A stretch of 64,000 nt of DNA, taken from contig NZ_FNBP01000012.1 of assembly GCF_900102535.1 (NCBI RefSeq), forward strand, positions 1 to 64,000, written 5' to 3'. Positions 9,011 through 16,928 of this stretch are shown here, piece after piece. The position numbers and the translations under genes were made by a program. Numbering within the stretch: the first letter of the stretch is position 1; every line of letters starts with the position of its first letter. Source of the stretch: Sulfitobacter delicatus (lineage in GTDB: Bacteria > Pseudomonadota > Alphaproteobacteria > Rhodobacterales > Rhodobacteraceae). The notes beneath the pieces were generated by a model that saw only the letters and a program-made list of their open reading frames with translations, did not search any database and had not been told where the DNA came from.

Positions 9011-9382
9011 ATGACTGCCGCTCCGCAAATCGAAACCAGCGACGACCTGCTGGCGCTCATCCTTTCCTCGCTGAATGACGACAAGGCCGAAGACATCGTG
9101 CAGATTGACCTGCGCGGCAAGACGGCCATCGGCGACTATATGGTGATCTGTTCGGGCCGCTCCACGCGGCAAGTGTCCGCGATCTCGGAAAAGCTGGCGC
9201 AGGCCGTGAAAGATGCCACTGGGCGTACGTCCAAGATGGAAGGCCGCGAAACCGGTGACTGGGTCTTGATCGACACCGGTGATGTCGTCGTGCATGTGTT
9301 CCGCCCCGAAGTGCGTGAGTTCTACCAGCTTGAAAAGATGTGGCTGGGCGGCGAAGACGCGGCTGCGGTCATGCCGCACTGA
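9011..9382 (+). CDS. rsfS: Ribosomal silencing factor RsfS
   Basis: RsfS binds ribosomal protein uL14 and blocks subunit joining during starvation. The conserved domain begins at DDLLALILSSLNDDKAEDIVQIDLRGK, includes YMVICSGRSTRQVSAIS and ends with the HVFRPEVREFYQLEKMW block. The ATG at 9011 gives 123 residues, close to the usual family size. An in-frame ATG at 8945 would give 145 residues. The only strong Shine-Dalgarno (AGGAGG, 8949-8954) is followed by an out-of-frame ATG at 8958 whose 18-codon frame ends in an ATGA overlap with 9011, so translational coupling is possible. rlmH follows 23 bp downstream, a common pairing. Confidence 0.93.
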   Translation: MTAAPQIETSDDLLALILSSLNDDKAEDIVQIDLRGKTAIGDYMVICSGRSTRQVSAISEKLAQAVKDATGRTSKMEGRETGDWVLIDTGDVVVHVFRPEVREFYQLEKMWLGGEDAAAVMPH

Positions 9383-9405
9383 TCCTGCTTTCGCGGGACT
9401 GAACC

Positions 9406-9876
9406 ATGCGGGTACATATCTGCGCAATGGGCCGGCTTCGTGCCGGTCCCGAAAAATCTCTTGTTGACGACTATCTCACCCGGTTTGACCGGACCGGCCG
9501 CGGTCTGGGCCTTGGCCCTGCGCGGGTGGTCGAGATGGAAGACAAAAAGGGCGGCGGCATGGCTGCCGAGGCCGTCCTGTTGCAACGCGCGATCCCGCAG
9601 GGTGCGATGATCTGCGTGTTGGATGAACGCGGAAAGGTTGAGACCTCTCCCGCCTTTGCAGAGCGTCTGGGCAACTGGCGCGATGCCGGGCGCGGCGATC
9701 TGGCGTTTGTTATCGGCGGGGCTGACGGCATTGATCCTAACCTGCGCGCGCAGGCCGATCACGCGCTGTCCTTTGGCAAGATGGTCTGGCCACATATGCT
9801 GGTGCGGGTGATGCTGGCGGAACAACTCTACCGCGCCGCTGCGATCCTGTCGGGTGGCCCGTACCATCGGGTGTAG
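9406..9876 (+). CDS. rlmH: 23S rRNA (pseudouridine1915-N3)-methyltransferase RlmH
   Basis: RlmH methylates pseudouridine 1915 in helix 69 of 23S rRNA on the assembled 70S ribosome, using S-adenosylmethionine. The 156-residue length is typical of the SPOUT-fold family. Visible signatures are LDERGK (cofactor region), the trefoil-knot loop [10 protein letters not shown] at about 101-110, and the conserved C-terminus LSGGPYHRV required for catalysis. It follows rsfS by 23 bp, consistent with a ribosome-related operon. Confidence 0.96.
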   Translation: MRVHICAMGRLRAGPEKSLVDDYLTRFDRTGRGLGLGPARVVEMEDKKGGGMAAEAVLLQRAIPQGAMICVLDERGKVETSPAFAERLGNWRDAGRGDLAFVIGGADGIDPNLRAQADHALSFGKMVWPHMLVRVMLAEQLYRAAAILSGGPYHRV

Positions 9877-9956
9877 CTCGGCCTAGGGAAATTGCCCCAA
9901 GCGGGCGATACGATGTGGTATACTTTGCACCCTACGCCCCAGCAAAGGACCACCCC

Positions 9957-10352
9957 ATGCCCAAACCCTGCCCTGTTGTTCATTTCGAAATGCCCTATCG
10001 CGATGCTGCCCGTGCCGCGAAATTCTATGAAGCCGCGTTCGGCTGGCAGACCCAAAAGATGGGTTCCGACATGGGCGACTATGTCTTGCTTGAAACGACC
10101 GAGACGAAGGACAGCCGCCCCACAACGCCCGGAGAAATTAACGGCGGTCTGTTTCCATACAAAGAAGACTACCCGTCACAGGTACCCTTGGTCGTGATCT
10201 CGGTCGAGGGTATCGACGCTGCCATTGAGCGGGTCACACAAGCAGGCGGGCGCGTATTTGGAGAGCCCGCAGAGCTTCCGGGGATCGGCCGCTATGTGGC
10301 GTTCCAAGACTGTGAAGGCAATGGCGCCGCGATGCTCCAACCTCAGATGTAG
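9957..10352 (+). CDS. VOC (glyoxalase/bleomycin-resistance-like) family protein
   Basis: This 131-residue protein is a vicinal-oxygen-chelate domain protein with the typical PCPVVHFEMPYRDAARAAKFYEAAFGW opening and the closing IGRYVAFQDCEGNGAAMLQ strand. The family includes metal-dependent lyases, dioxygenases and drug-binding proteins, so a specific reaction cannot be assigned. The ATG at 9957 is chosen because AAAGGA lies 7 nt upstream and the domain starts there; an upstream GTG at 9915 lacks a ribosome site. Confidence 0.85.
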   Translation: MPKPCPVVHFEMPYRDAARAAKFYEAAFGWQTQKMGSDMGDYVLLETTETKDSRPTTPGEINGGLFPYKEDYPSQVPLVVISVEGIDAAIERVTQAGGRVFGEPAELPGIGRYVAFQDCEGNGAAMLQPQM

Positions 10353-10381
10353 GGCCGCAGGCTCAAGCGCGGAACTGTTGC

Positions 10382-10738
10382 CTATGGCAGCCGGACGGTT
10401 TTGATCTGCTCCGCCCAGCCGTCCACGTTGTCTCGTGCCTGAATGCCTACTTCAGTGATCCCCTCCGGGATGCGGACACCCGACAGGGACCGGGTGAAAG
10501 GCTGCTCACGCACATGCGGATGGGCGAGATTACGCATGCCCAACGGCTGACCCTCCAGTCCAACGATACGCCAAGCGTCGGCGTAGTGGTCCCAACCGCT
10601 GTCGTCATGGCGGATCGTGACATCGAATCTCCAAAGATCTCCGCTCCGACTGACGACCACATTTTGAATGATCGGGGGGTCGGCCAATGCCGGTGTGGCC
10701 AAGGCCAACACGGCGGCAAAGAGACTGCGTTTGAACAT
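10382..10738 (-). CDS. Small exported protein of unknown function
   Basis: The 118-residue protein begins with a clear signal peptide (MFKRSLFAAVLALATPALA, cleavage after ALA at about 19). The mature part is short and probably all beta (VVVSRSGDLWRFDVTIRHDDSGWDHYADAWRIV), ending in an Ig/FN3-like GVRIPEGITEVGIQARDNVDGW segment. It should be periplasmic. I do not recognise a named family. It is convergent with the VOC gene, with no operon partner. Confidence 0.7.
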   Translation of the reverse strand: MFKRSLFAAVLALATPALADPPIIQNVVVSRSGDLWRFDVTIRHDDSGWDHYADAWRIVGLEGQPLGMRNLAHPHVREQPFTRSLSGVRIPEGITEVGIQARDNVDGWAEQIKTVRLP

Positions 10739-10841
10739 TTATACCACTCACAAGAACTGGCTCATATATAGCGCGATTTGGCGTGGTTCCAAGATCGGCG
10801 CAATGCTGCCAGAGCATTTCCCGCAAAAGGGGCAAAATCAG

Positions 10842-10857
10842 TGGTGCATTTGCACCA
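10842..10857. promoter_or_regulatory. Palindromic candidate operator before glcD
   Basis: TGGTGCA-TT-TGCACCA is a perfect 7-bp inverted repeat with a 2-bp centre, 60 bp upstream of the glcD start codon. Its TGGT...ACCA ends resemble sites of FadR-type GntR regulators, such as GlcC of the E. coli glc operon. No regulator gene lies next to it, so the assignment is by resemblance only. Confidence 0.5.
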
Positions 10858-10916
10858 GCCGCGCGGCATGATGCACAAAATAAGAGCTCATCGCCCCCAG
10901 CCGCCGGAGACATACC

Positions 10917-12368
10917 ATGGAGATGCCAAGACCAGATGCCACGATCATCGCGCGCAAAGCGCGGGTCGTCTCGCGGCTCCGGGCGGCCTTGCCTGATGCT
11001 ACGGTGATTGATGACGTCCATGAGACCCGCGCTTATGAATGCGACGCGTTGACCGCCTATAAGTGCCCGCCTCTCGCTGTCACCCTGCCTGCGAGCACTG
11101 AGGAAGTCTCCACCATCCTGCGTATCTGCCATGAAGAAGGCGTACCGGTCGTCCCGCGTGGCTCGGGCACTTCACTTGCAGGGGGTGCTCTCCCCACCGC
11201 CGACAGCATCGTGTTGGGCGTGTCGCGCATGGCCGAAGTGTTGGAGGTCGACTACGATGACCGCCTGATCCGGGTACAAACCGGTCGCACCAACCTGAGC
11301 GTGACTGGCGCAGTCGAGGAAGACGGGTTCTTTTACGCCCCCGACCCCTCCAGCCAGCTGGCCTGCGCCATTGCGGGCAATATCGCCATGAACTCTGGCG
11401 GTGCCCATTGTCTGAAGTACGGGGTCACCACGAACAACCTGCTTGGCGTGACCATCGTCCTCATGAACGGCGAAGTGGTGGAGATCGGAGGCGGTTATAT
11501 GGATGCGGGCGGGCTGGACCTTTTGGGCGTGATCTGCGGCTCCGAAGGGCAGTTGGGCGTGGTGACCGAAGCCACCCTGCGCATCCTGCCCAAACCCGAA
11601 GGCGCGCGGCCCGTGCTGATGGGCTTTGACGATAACGCCGTGGCGGGCGCCTGTGTGAGCGACATCATTAAGGCGGGCGTTCTGCCTGTGGCCATCGAAT
11701 TTATGGACCGCCCTTGTATCGAAGCGACAGAGGCGTTCGCCCACGCGGGCTACCCGATGTGCGAGGCGCTACTGATTGTAGAGGTCGAAGGCTCGGACGC
11801 CGAGATCGACCATCAGCTTGCTTTAATCACCGAGATCGCCCGACGACACAATCCGGTCGAACTGCGCGAAAGCACCAGCGCCGAGGAAAGCGCTGCGATC
11901 TGGTTGGGGCGCAAGTCCGCCTTCGGCGCGATGGGGCAAATTAACGACTACATGTGTCTCGACGGCACGATCCCGGTGACCGAACTCCCGATGGTGCTGC
12001 GGCGCATTGGCGAGATGTCGGAAGACTACGGGTTAAAGGTCGGCAACGTCTTCCATGCTGGCGACGGGAATATGCACCCTCTGATCCTCTTTGACGCCAA
12101 CAAGCCCGGCGATCTGGAAAAATGCGAGGCCTTTGGGGCGGATATCCTGCGCCTCTGTGTCGAGGCTGGCGGCTGTTTGACGGGAGAGCATGGTGTTGGC
12201 ATCGAAAAGCGTGACCTGATGCACGAACAGTACCGCCCCGATGACCTTGAAGCGCAGTTGGCGGTGAAGGATGTTTTTGACCCCGCATGGCTTCTGAACC
12301 CGGCCAAGGTCTTCCCGCTGGACGTGACGGAAACCCGGCGCGGGCGCAGCGGGCCGGTGGCGGCATGA
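10917..12368 (+). CDS. glcD: Glycolate oxidase FAD subunit GlcD
   Basis: GlcD is the FAD-binding catalytic subunit of the membrane-associated GlcDEF complex that oxidises glycolate (or D-lactate) to glyoxylate. The 483-residue protein has the PCMH FAD-binding region with PRGSGTSLAGGALP at about 79-92 and SSQLACAIAGNIAMNSGG, then the FAD-oxidase C-terminal domain with VFHAGDGNMHPL and GEHGVGIEKRDLM. GGAG lies about 10 nt before the ATG at 10917. It is the first gene of the glc operon and its stop overlaps the glcE start (ATGA). Confidence 0.95.
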   Translation: MEMPRPDATIIARKARVVSRLRAALPDATVIDDVHETRAYECDALTAYKCPPLAVTLPASTEEVSTILRICHEEGVPVVPRGSGTSLAGGALPTADSIVLGVSRMAEVLEVDYDDRLIRVQTGRTNLSVTGAVEEDGFFYAPDPSSQLACAIAGNIAMNSGGAHCLKYGVTTNNLLGVTIVLMNGEVVEIGGGYMDAGGLDLLGVICGSEGQLGVVTEATLRILPKPEGARPVLMGFDDNAVAGACVSDIIKAGVLPVAIEFMDRPCIEATEAFAHAGYPMCEALLIVEVEGSDAEIDHQLALITEIARRHNPVELRESTSAEESAAIWLGRKSAFGAMGQINDYMCLDGTIPVTELPMVLRRIGEMSEDYGLKVGNVFHAGDGNMHPLILFDANKPGDLEKCEAFGADILRLCVEAGGCLTGEHGVGIEKRDLMHEQYRPDDLEAQLAVKDVFDPAWLLNPAKVFPLDVTETRRGRSGPVAA

Positions 12369-13480
12369 GCGTGACAAGCGAGAGCGAACTGGCCGACGTG
12401 ATCCGAAGCGCGCACGGACCGTTGTCCGTTCGGGGCGGCAACACGCGTGGCATGGCGGGGCCGGGCGATGCACTCTCGGTCGCGGGGTTAAGCGGGATCA
12501 GTCTTTATGACCCCGGCGCGCTAACTCTGGTCGCGCAGGCGGGGACGCCACTGGCGGAGGTTGAAGCTGCATTGGCGGCAGAGGGCCAGCGACTGGCCTT
12601 CGAGCCAATGGATCACCGCTCCTTGCTCGACACCTCCGGCGAGCCGACCATCGGCGGGGTCTTTGCGGCCAATGTCAGTGGTCCCCGGCGTCTGTCCGTT
12701 GGTGCGGCACGCGATTTCCTGCTTGGAGTGCGCTTTGTCGATGGCGCGGGGCGTGTTGTCAAAAACGGCGGGCGGGTGATGAAGAATGTCACCGGCTATG
12801 ACCTTGTGAAGCTGATGGCAGGCTCCTGCGGGAGCCTCGGTGTTCTGACCGAAGTGTCGCTGAAAGTCCTGCCCGTGCCAGAAACCAGTGCCACGCTTTG
12901 CTTGTCCGGGCTCGACGACCGCGCGGCGGTTGCCGCAATGGCCCACGCCATGCGCAGCCCGTTTGAAATCACTGGTGCGGCCCATGATCCGGCGGAGCGG
13001 ACGACACTGCTTCGGTTGGAAGGCTTTGAGACCTCAGTGCGCTACCGGTTGGAGCAGTTGCGTAGCCTGCTGGCGCTTTCGGGGGCCGAGATCGGCCTAT
13101 TGGAGGCTGATGCATCCGAAGATGCCTGGCAAGCGCAGCGAGATGTAACGGCTTTTCAGCAGGGTGAGGGCGACATCTGGCGCCTGCATTGCCGCCCCTC
13201 CCAAGCGCCTGAGATCGTCGCGCGGGCGGAGGCAAAGTCGCATATCTACGATTGGGCGGGCGGGCTGATCTGGCTGCGCATGTCGACAGGTGTGGACCTG
13301 CGGACCCGGCTCGGGCGCTATGACGGTCACGCGACGCTGGTGCGGGCAAGTGCCGAAACGCGGCAGAGTCTGGCGCGCCAACAGCCTGAACCGCCTGCTG
13401 TGGCCCGACTGACAGATGGGCTCCGGGCGCAGTTCGACCCGCGCGGCATTCTGAACGGAACTTTGGAGGAGGCAGCGTGA
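12365..13480 (+). CDS. glcE: Glycolate oxidase subunit GlcE
   Basis: GlcE is the second FAD-domain subunit of glycolate oxidase. The 371-residue protein shows the reduced PCMH-type domain (VRGGNTRGMAGPGDALSV, EPTIGGVFAANVSGPRRLSVGAARDFLLGV, VKNGGRVMKNVTGYDLVKLMAGSCGSLGV), typical of GlcE. The ATG at 12365 overlaps the glcD stop by ATGA, excluding the upstream in-frame ATG at 12287. Its own stop overlaps the start of the next gene by GTGA, so the four genes form one translationally coupled unit. Confidence 0.94.
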   Translation: MSVTSESELADVIRSAHGPLSVRGGNTRGMAGPGDALSVAGLSGISLYDPGALTLVAQAGTPLAEVEAALAAEGQRLAFEPMDHRSLLDTSGEPTIGGVFAANVSGPRRLSVGAARDFLLGVRFVDGAGRVVKNGGRVMKNVTGYDLVKLMAGSCGSLGVLTEVSLKVLPVPETSATLCLSGLDDRAAVAAMAHAMRSPFEITGAAHDPAERTTLLRLEGFETSVRYRLEQLRSLLALSGAEIGLLEADASEDAWQAQRDVTAFQQGEGDIWRLHCRPSQAPEIVARAEAKSHIYDWAGGLIWLRMSTGVDLRTRLGRYDGHATLVRASAETRQSLARQQPEPPAVARLTDGLRAQFDPRGILNGTLEEAA

Positions 13481-13845
13481 CCTTTGCGCTGGCCTTTCTG
13501 ATTGTCTTTGCCCTCGGGCCGTGGACTTTCTTCCGCCTGACCAAGCCCGCCCCCTCGCCCCGCGCGATGCGCGCGCTCTTGGGCATCGTACTCGTGGCCC
13601 TTCTCCTCGCCCTCGGCCTCCGTTTCGCGCTCACATCGCAATGGAGCGAAAGCGTTTGGCTTCTGGTTGCCATCGCCGCAGCACTCTGGGTCGCCTGGAT
13701 CGGGGTCATCGCCTTGGTTGTGCAAGCGCTGCGCCGGGCTGACCCGCGACCCGCCATGCGCCGGTGGAGCAGCGCGATTGGCGCAATAAGCACAACGGTC
13801 CCTTGGTTTGGCATCGTGCTGGCCGACCTCCTGCGCAGCCCATAA
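13477..13845 (+). CDS. Membrane protein inserted in the glc operon
   Basis: This 122-residue protein begins with GTG (GTGA overlap with the glcE stop) and has three to four hydrophobic helices (about 3-17, 34-52, 60-84 and 102-118). No domain is recognisable. It lies between glcE and glcF, 14 bp before glcF, so it is certainly co-transcribed with glycolate oxidase. It might anchor the otherwise soluble GlcDEF complex to the membrane or pass electrons toward the quinone pool; it has no Cys or His cluster, which makes a redox role less likely than anchoring. Confidence 0.8.
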   Translation: MTFALAFLIVFALGPWTFFRLTKPAPSPRAMRALLGIVLVALLLALGLRFALTSQWSESVWLLVAIAAALWVAWIGVIALVVQALRRADPRPAMRRWSSAIGAISTTVPWFGIVLADLLRSP

Positions 13846-13859
13846 CTCTCGGAGCTTTC

Positions 13860-15182
13860 ATGCAAACGACCTTTACCCCTGAACAACTCCAAGACCCGGA
13901 TACGCAGCGCAGCAACGAGATCCTGCGCGCCTGTGTCCACTGCGGCTTCTGCACCGCGACCTGCCCGACCTATCAGGTCTTGGGCGACGAGTTGGACAGC
14001 CCGCGGGGGCGCATCTACCTGATCAAAGACATGCTGGAGAACGACCGCGACCCGGATGAAAAGACAGTGCAGCATATTGACCGCTGCCTGTCCTGTCTCG
14101 CCTGCATGACGACCTGCCCCTCGGGCGTGCATTATATGCATCTGGTCGACCACGCCCGCGCCTATATCGAAGAGCGTTACAAGCGCCCCTTTGGCGAACG
14201 CGCCCTGCGCTGGATGTTGGCGCGTATTCTGCCCTACCCCACCCGGTTTCGTCTGGCCCTATTGGGGGCCAAGATCGGGCGTCCCTTCGCCCGACTGATG
14301 CCCGATGCACGCCTGCAAGCGATGTTGGAGATGGCGCCGAAGACGATCCCGCCAGTGAGCCGCAACGATGATCCGCAGAGCTTCCCGGCTGAGGGCAAGG
14401 CCATCCGCCGTGTGGCGCTGATGACCGGCTGCGCGCAACGGGCACTGAACACCGACATCAACGACGCTACGATCCGCCTGCTGACCCGCGCTGGCTGCGA
14501 AGTGGTGGTGGCTGAAGGCGCTGGCTGTTGCGGCGCGCTAACGCACCATATGGGCAAGACTGACGAGAGCCACGCACATGCCGCGCGCAACATCCGTGCG
14601 TGGTCTGCCGAGATCGATGGCAAGGGGTTGGACGCAATCGTCATCAACACTTCAGGCTGCGGTACAACGGTCAAGGACTATGGCCATATGTTCCGCAACG
14701 ACCCGCTGGCCGAAGATGCCGCACGGGTCTCAGCGCTGGCCTGCGATGTGTCGGAATTGCTGGCGGAACTGGAGCTTCCTTTTACCGGCGTGCCGGAGAT
14801 GGTCGTGGCCTATCACGCAGCCTGCTCTCTGCAGCATGGCCAGCAGATTAAAACGGCCCCGAAGAAGCTGCTCAAAGACGCTGGCTTTACCGTGGTCGAA
14901 CCTGCCGACAGCCACCTTTGCTGTGGCTCCGCGGGCACTTACAACTTGATGCAACCTGAGATTTCCAAACAGCTAAAAGAACGTAAAATCCGCACGTTAG
15001 AGGCTAAGTCGCCCGATATTATCGCGGCGGGCAATATCGGCTGCATGATGCAAATCGGCTCGGGCACTGGCGTGCCTGTGGTGCATAGCGTGGAACTCCT
15101 CGATTGGGCCTGTGGAGGGCCGAAACCACCTGCTTTGGAACGCGGCGCAGACCCCGCCCCTGAAGTGCCGCGATTGCGCTAA
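13860..15182 (+). CDS. glcF: Glycolate oxidase iron-sulfur subunit GlcF
   Basis: GlcF carries the 4Fe-4S clusters that move electrons from GlcD/GlcE toward the respiratory chain. Two CxxCxxCxxxCP motifs are visible: CVHCGFCTATCP (about 24-35) and CLSCLACMTTCP (about 75-86). Two CCG domains follow, around GCCGAL and LCCGSAGTYN, as in heterodisulfide-reductase-like proteins. The 440-residue length is as expected. The ATG at 13860 is 14 bp after the preceding membrane-protein gene; a longer frame back to 13764 would overlap that gene. It is the last gene of the operon. Confidence 0.95.
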   Translation: MQTTFTPEQLQDPDTQRSNEILRACVHCGFCTATCPTYQVLGDELDSPRGRIYLIKDMLENDRDPDEKTVQHIDRCLSCLACMTTCPSGVHYMHLVDHARAYIEERYKRPFGERALRWMLARILPYPTRFRLALLGAKIGRPFARLMPDARLQAMLEMAPKTIPPVSRNDDPQSFPAEGKAIRRVALMTGCAQRALNTDINDATIRLLTRAGCEVVVAEGAGCCGALTHHMGKTDESHAHAARNIRAWSAEIDGKGLDAIVINTSGCGTTVKDYGHMFRNDPLAEDAARVSALACDVSELLAELELPFTGVPEMVVAYHAACSLQHGQQIKTAPKKLLKDAGFTVVEPADSHLCCGSAGTYNLMQPEISKQLKERKIRTLEAKSPDIIAAGNIGCMMQIGSGTGVPVVHSVELLDWACGGPKPPALERGADPAPEVPRLR

Positions 15183-15249
15183 TCCACCGCCCTATTTTCG
15201 CCGCACCCCCTCTATATCCGCTTAACAAGATCTGAATCCGAGGTGCATT

Positions 15250-16065
15250 TTGCGACATTTTCTGGCGGGTATTCTTGCGGCACTGACTTTGGCCACCGGG
15301 GCCGTGGCGCAGGACACGCGGCTCAAGGCGCTCGACAACGGTGTCGATGCCGCCGCTTGGGAAGCTGTGGGGCGTCTGGACATCGGCGGTACCGGCTTTT
15401 GCACTGGCACGCTGATTGCGCCACGACTGGTCCTGACAGCCGCACATTGCCTTTTTGATCGTGAGACCAAGGCCCGCATCGATCACGGCGAAGTGCAGTT
15501 CCTCGCCGGTTGGCGCAATGGCCGCGCGGGCGCCTACCGCGACATCCGTCGTGCCGTAGTGCACCCCGATTATGTCTATGACGGTGAGGTATCCTCAGGT
15601 CGGGTCCGCAACGATCTGGCACTTCTGGAACTGTCCCGCCCGATCCGGAACACAACGATCCGCCCCTTCGGCACCGCTGCGCGGCCGCGGCCGGGCGACA
15701 ACGTCGGCGTGGTCAGCTATGCCCGCGACCGCGCCGAAGCGCCGTCCCTACAAGAAGTGTGCAAGGTGCTGGCCCAGCAAGATGGTGTATTGGTGACTTC
15801 CTGCGCGGTCGATTTCGGCTCCAGTGGCGCGCCGATCTTCAGCATCGTCGAAGGAGAAGCGCATATCGTTTCCGTCGTCTCGGCAAAAGCCGAAGTGGAA
15901 GGTGAGCACGTATCCCTCGGCACCGCCCTCGGCGCACCCTTGGCGCTCTTGCAGGCCGAATTGGTGGCTGGCAAAGGCGTGTTTCTGGAATCCGGCCCCG
16001 CGGGGAAACGCGTGCGTGTAGACCAGCAAAAACGCGGCACTGGGGCGAAATTCGTCCGGCCATAA
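15250..16065 (+). CDS. Secreted trypsin-like serine protease
   Basis: This 271-residue protein has a signal peptide (MRHFLAGILAALTLATGAVAQ, cleaved near 20) and a chymotrypsin-fold domain with the full triad: His in VLTAAHCLF (about 64), Asp in NDLALLEL (about 122) and Ser in DFGSSGAPIF, a GSSGAP version of the usual GDSGGP (about 182). The substitution GDSGG to GSSGA is common in bacterial trypsin-like proteins. The start is a TTG preceded by GAGG. It should act in the periplasm; the substrate is unknown. It stands alone after glcF. Confidence 0.85.
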   Translation: MRHFLAGILAALTLATGAVAQDTRLKALDNGVDAAAWEAVGRLDIGGTGFCTGTLIAPRLVLTAAHCLFDRETKARIDHGEVQFLAGWRNGRAGAYRDIRRAVVHPDYVYDGEVSSGRVRNDLALLELSRPIRNTTIRPFGTAARPRPGDNVGVVSYARDRAEAPSLQEVCKVLAQQDGVLVTSCAVDFGSSGAPIFSIVEGEAHIVSVVSAKAEVEGEHVSLGTALGAPLALLQAELVAGKGVFLESGPAGKRVRVDQQKRGTGAKFVRP

Positions 16066-16093
16066 CGTCCAACTTGAAATCGCCATTCAGGGT

Positions 16094-16122
16094 CTTGAAA
16101 GCGCGCAAAAGCCTCCACATAT
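16094..16122 (+). promoter_or_regulatory. Sigma-32 (RpoH)-like promoter for hsp20
   Basis: CTTGAA at 16094-16099 and CCACATAT at 16115-16122 are separated by 15 bp. This is one mismatch from the heat-shock consensus CTTGAA-N13-17-CCCCATNT. The predicted start of transcription, around 16128-16130, falls exactly at the beginning of the folded leader described next. Confidence 0.75.
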
Positions 16123-16129
16123 GAGCTTT

Positions 16130-16229
16130 GCCGAGGTGCCTCTTGAGGGCCTTGGCATTTGAAAACCGGGCCTGTCCGATGGCGGAAGGCTCGATATGTC
16201 AATCGCTCAAAGATGAGGATGAACACATG
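16130..16229 (+). promoter_or_regulatory. ROSE-like RNA thermometer in the hsp20 leader
   Basis: The leader folds into three successive hairpins. Hairpin 1 (16130-16156) pairs GCCGAGG with CCTTGGC. Hairpin 2 (16170-16190) pairs GCCT/AGGC and TCCG/CGGA with one bulged G and an ATGG loop. Hairpin 3 (16196-16228) pairs ATCGCTC (16202-16208) with the Shine-Dalgarno stretch GAGGAT (16215-16220), leaving G16205 bulged, and pairs ATGT with ACAT, which includes the first two bases of the start codon. The UCGCU opposite AGGA is the U(U/C)GCU hallmark of ROSE elements, which melt on heating to allow translation of small heat-shock genes in alphaproteobacteria. Confidence 0.78.
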
Positions 16230-16697
16230 CGTACGTTTGATTTTGCACCCCTTTACCGTTCCAGCGTCGGTTTCGATCAGATCGCTAATATGATGGACCG
16301 GGTGCTGACCAATGATGGGGCAACCCCCAGCTATCCCCCCTACAACATCGAAAAGCTTGACGACGATTCCTATCGTATCTCCATCGCTGTCGCAGGCTTC
16401 TCGGACAGCGACCTGAGCGTCGAAGTCCGCGAGAAGGCCCTGATCGTCTCGGCGCGCAAAGCTGATGAGGATGAGGACAAGACCTACCTCCATCGTGGCA
16501 TCGCCACCCGCGCGTTTGAGCGCCGCTTCCATCTGGCGGATCATGTTCAGGTGATCGGTGCGGCCCATGCCAATGGCATGCTGCACATCGAGCTTGAGCG
16601 TCAGGTACCCGAAGCCCTGAAGCCACGTCAGATCGAGATTTCCTCTGACTTCAAGGCGATCGAGAAAGATGTCGTTGACGCGAAATCCGTCAACTAA
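16227..16697 (+). CDS. Small heat-shock protein, Hsp20/alpha-crystallin family (IbpA-like)
   Basis: Hsp20 proteins are ATP-independent chaperones that hold unfolding proteins in a refoldable state in the cytosol. The 156-residue protein has the IbpA-type N-terminus (MRTFDFAPLYRSSVGFDQIANMMD), the alpha-crystallin domain from about 38 to 130 (YNIEKLDDDSYRISIAVAGF, LIVSARK, LHRGIATRAFERRFHLADHV) and a short C-terminal tail. The ATG at 16227 has GATGAGGA upstream; in-frame starts further up would translate through the thermometer. Expression should be controlled twice by heat, at the RpoH-like promoter and at the leader. A strong terminator follows. Confidence 0.95.
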   Translation: MRTFDFAPLYRSSVGFDQIANMMDRVLTNDGATPSYPPYNIEKLDDDSYRISIAVAGFSDSDLSVEVREKALIVSARKADEDEDKTYLHRGIATRAFERRFHLADHVQVIGAAHANGMLHIELERQVPEALKPRQIEISSDFKAIEKDVVDAKSVN

Positions 16698-16721
16698 GTC
16701 GACGGCATTTTCGATCTCGGG

Positions 16722-16747
16722 GGCCCGCCATTTGGCGGGCCTTTTTT
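16722..16747 (+). terminator. Rho-independent terminator of hsp20
   Basis: An 8-bp stem GGCCCGCC/GGCGGGCC with an ATTT loop is followed directly by six T residues, 25 bp after the hsp20 stop. Confidence 0.92.
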
Positions 16748-16928
16748 GTGGCCGGCACCACACGCTGAACAGAATTTTTCCGCCGAGATTTACGACTGAA
16801 ATGGCAGGTTCCTGCTGCATCAAGACCACGCCGAAACCATGTTCAATGCGCCGTGTTGAGGGAGGACCGGGCAGGCGTGCCCGGGCAACTGCGTGCACGA
16901 ATGCGCACGCGCAATGAAAGGAAGAACC

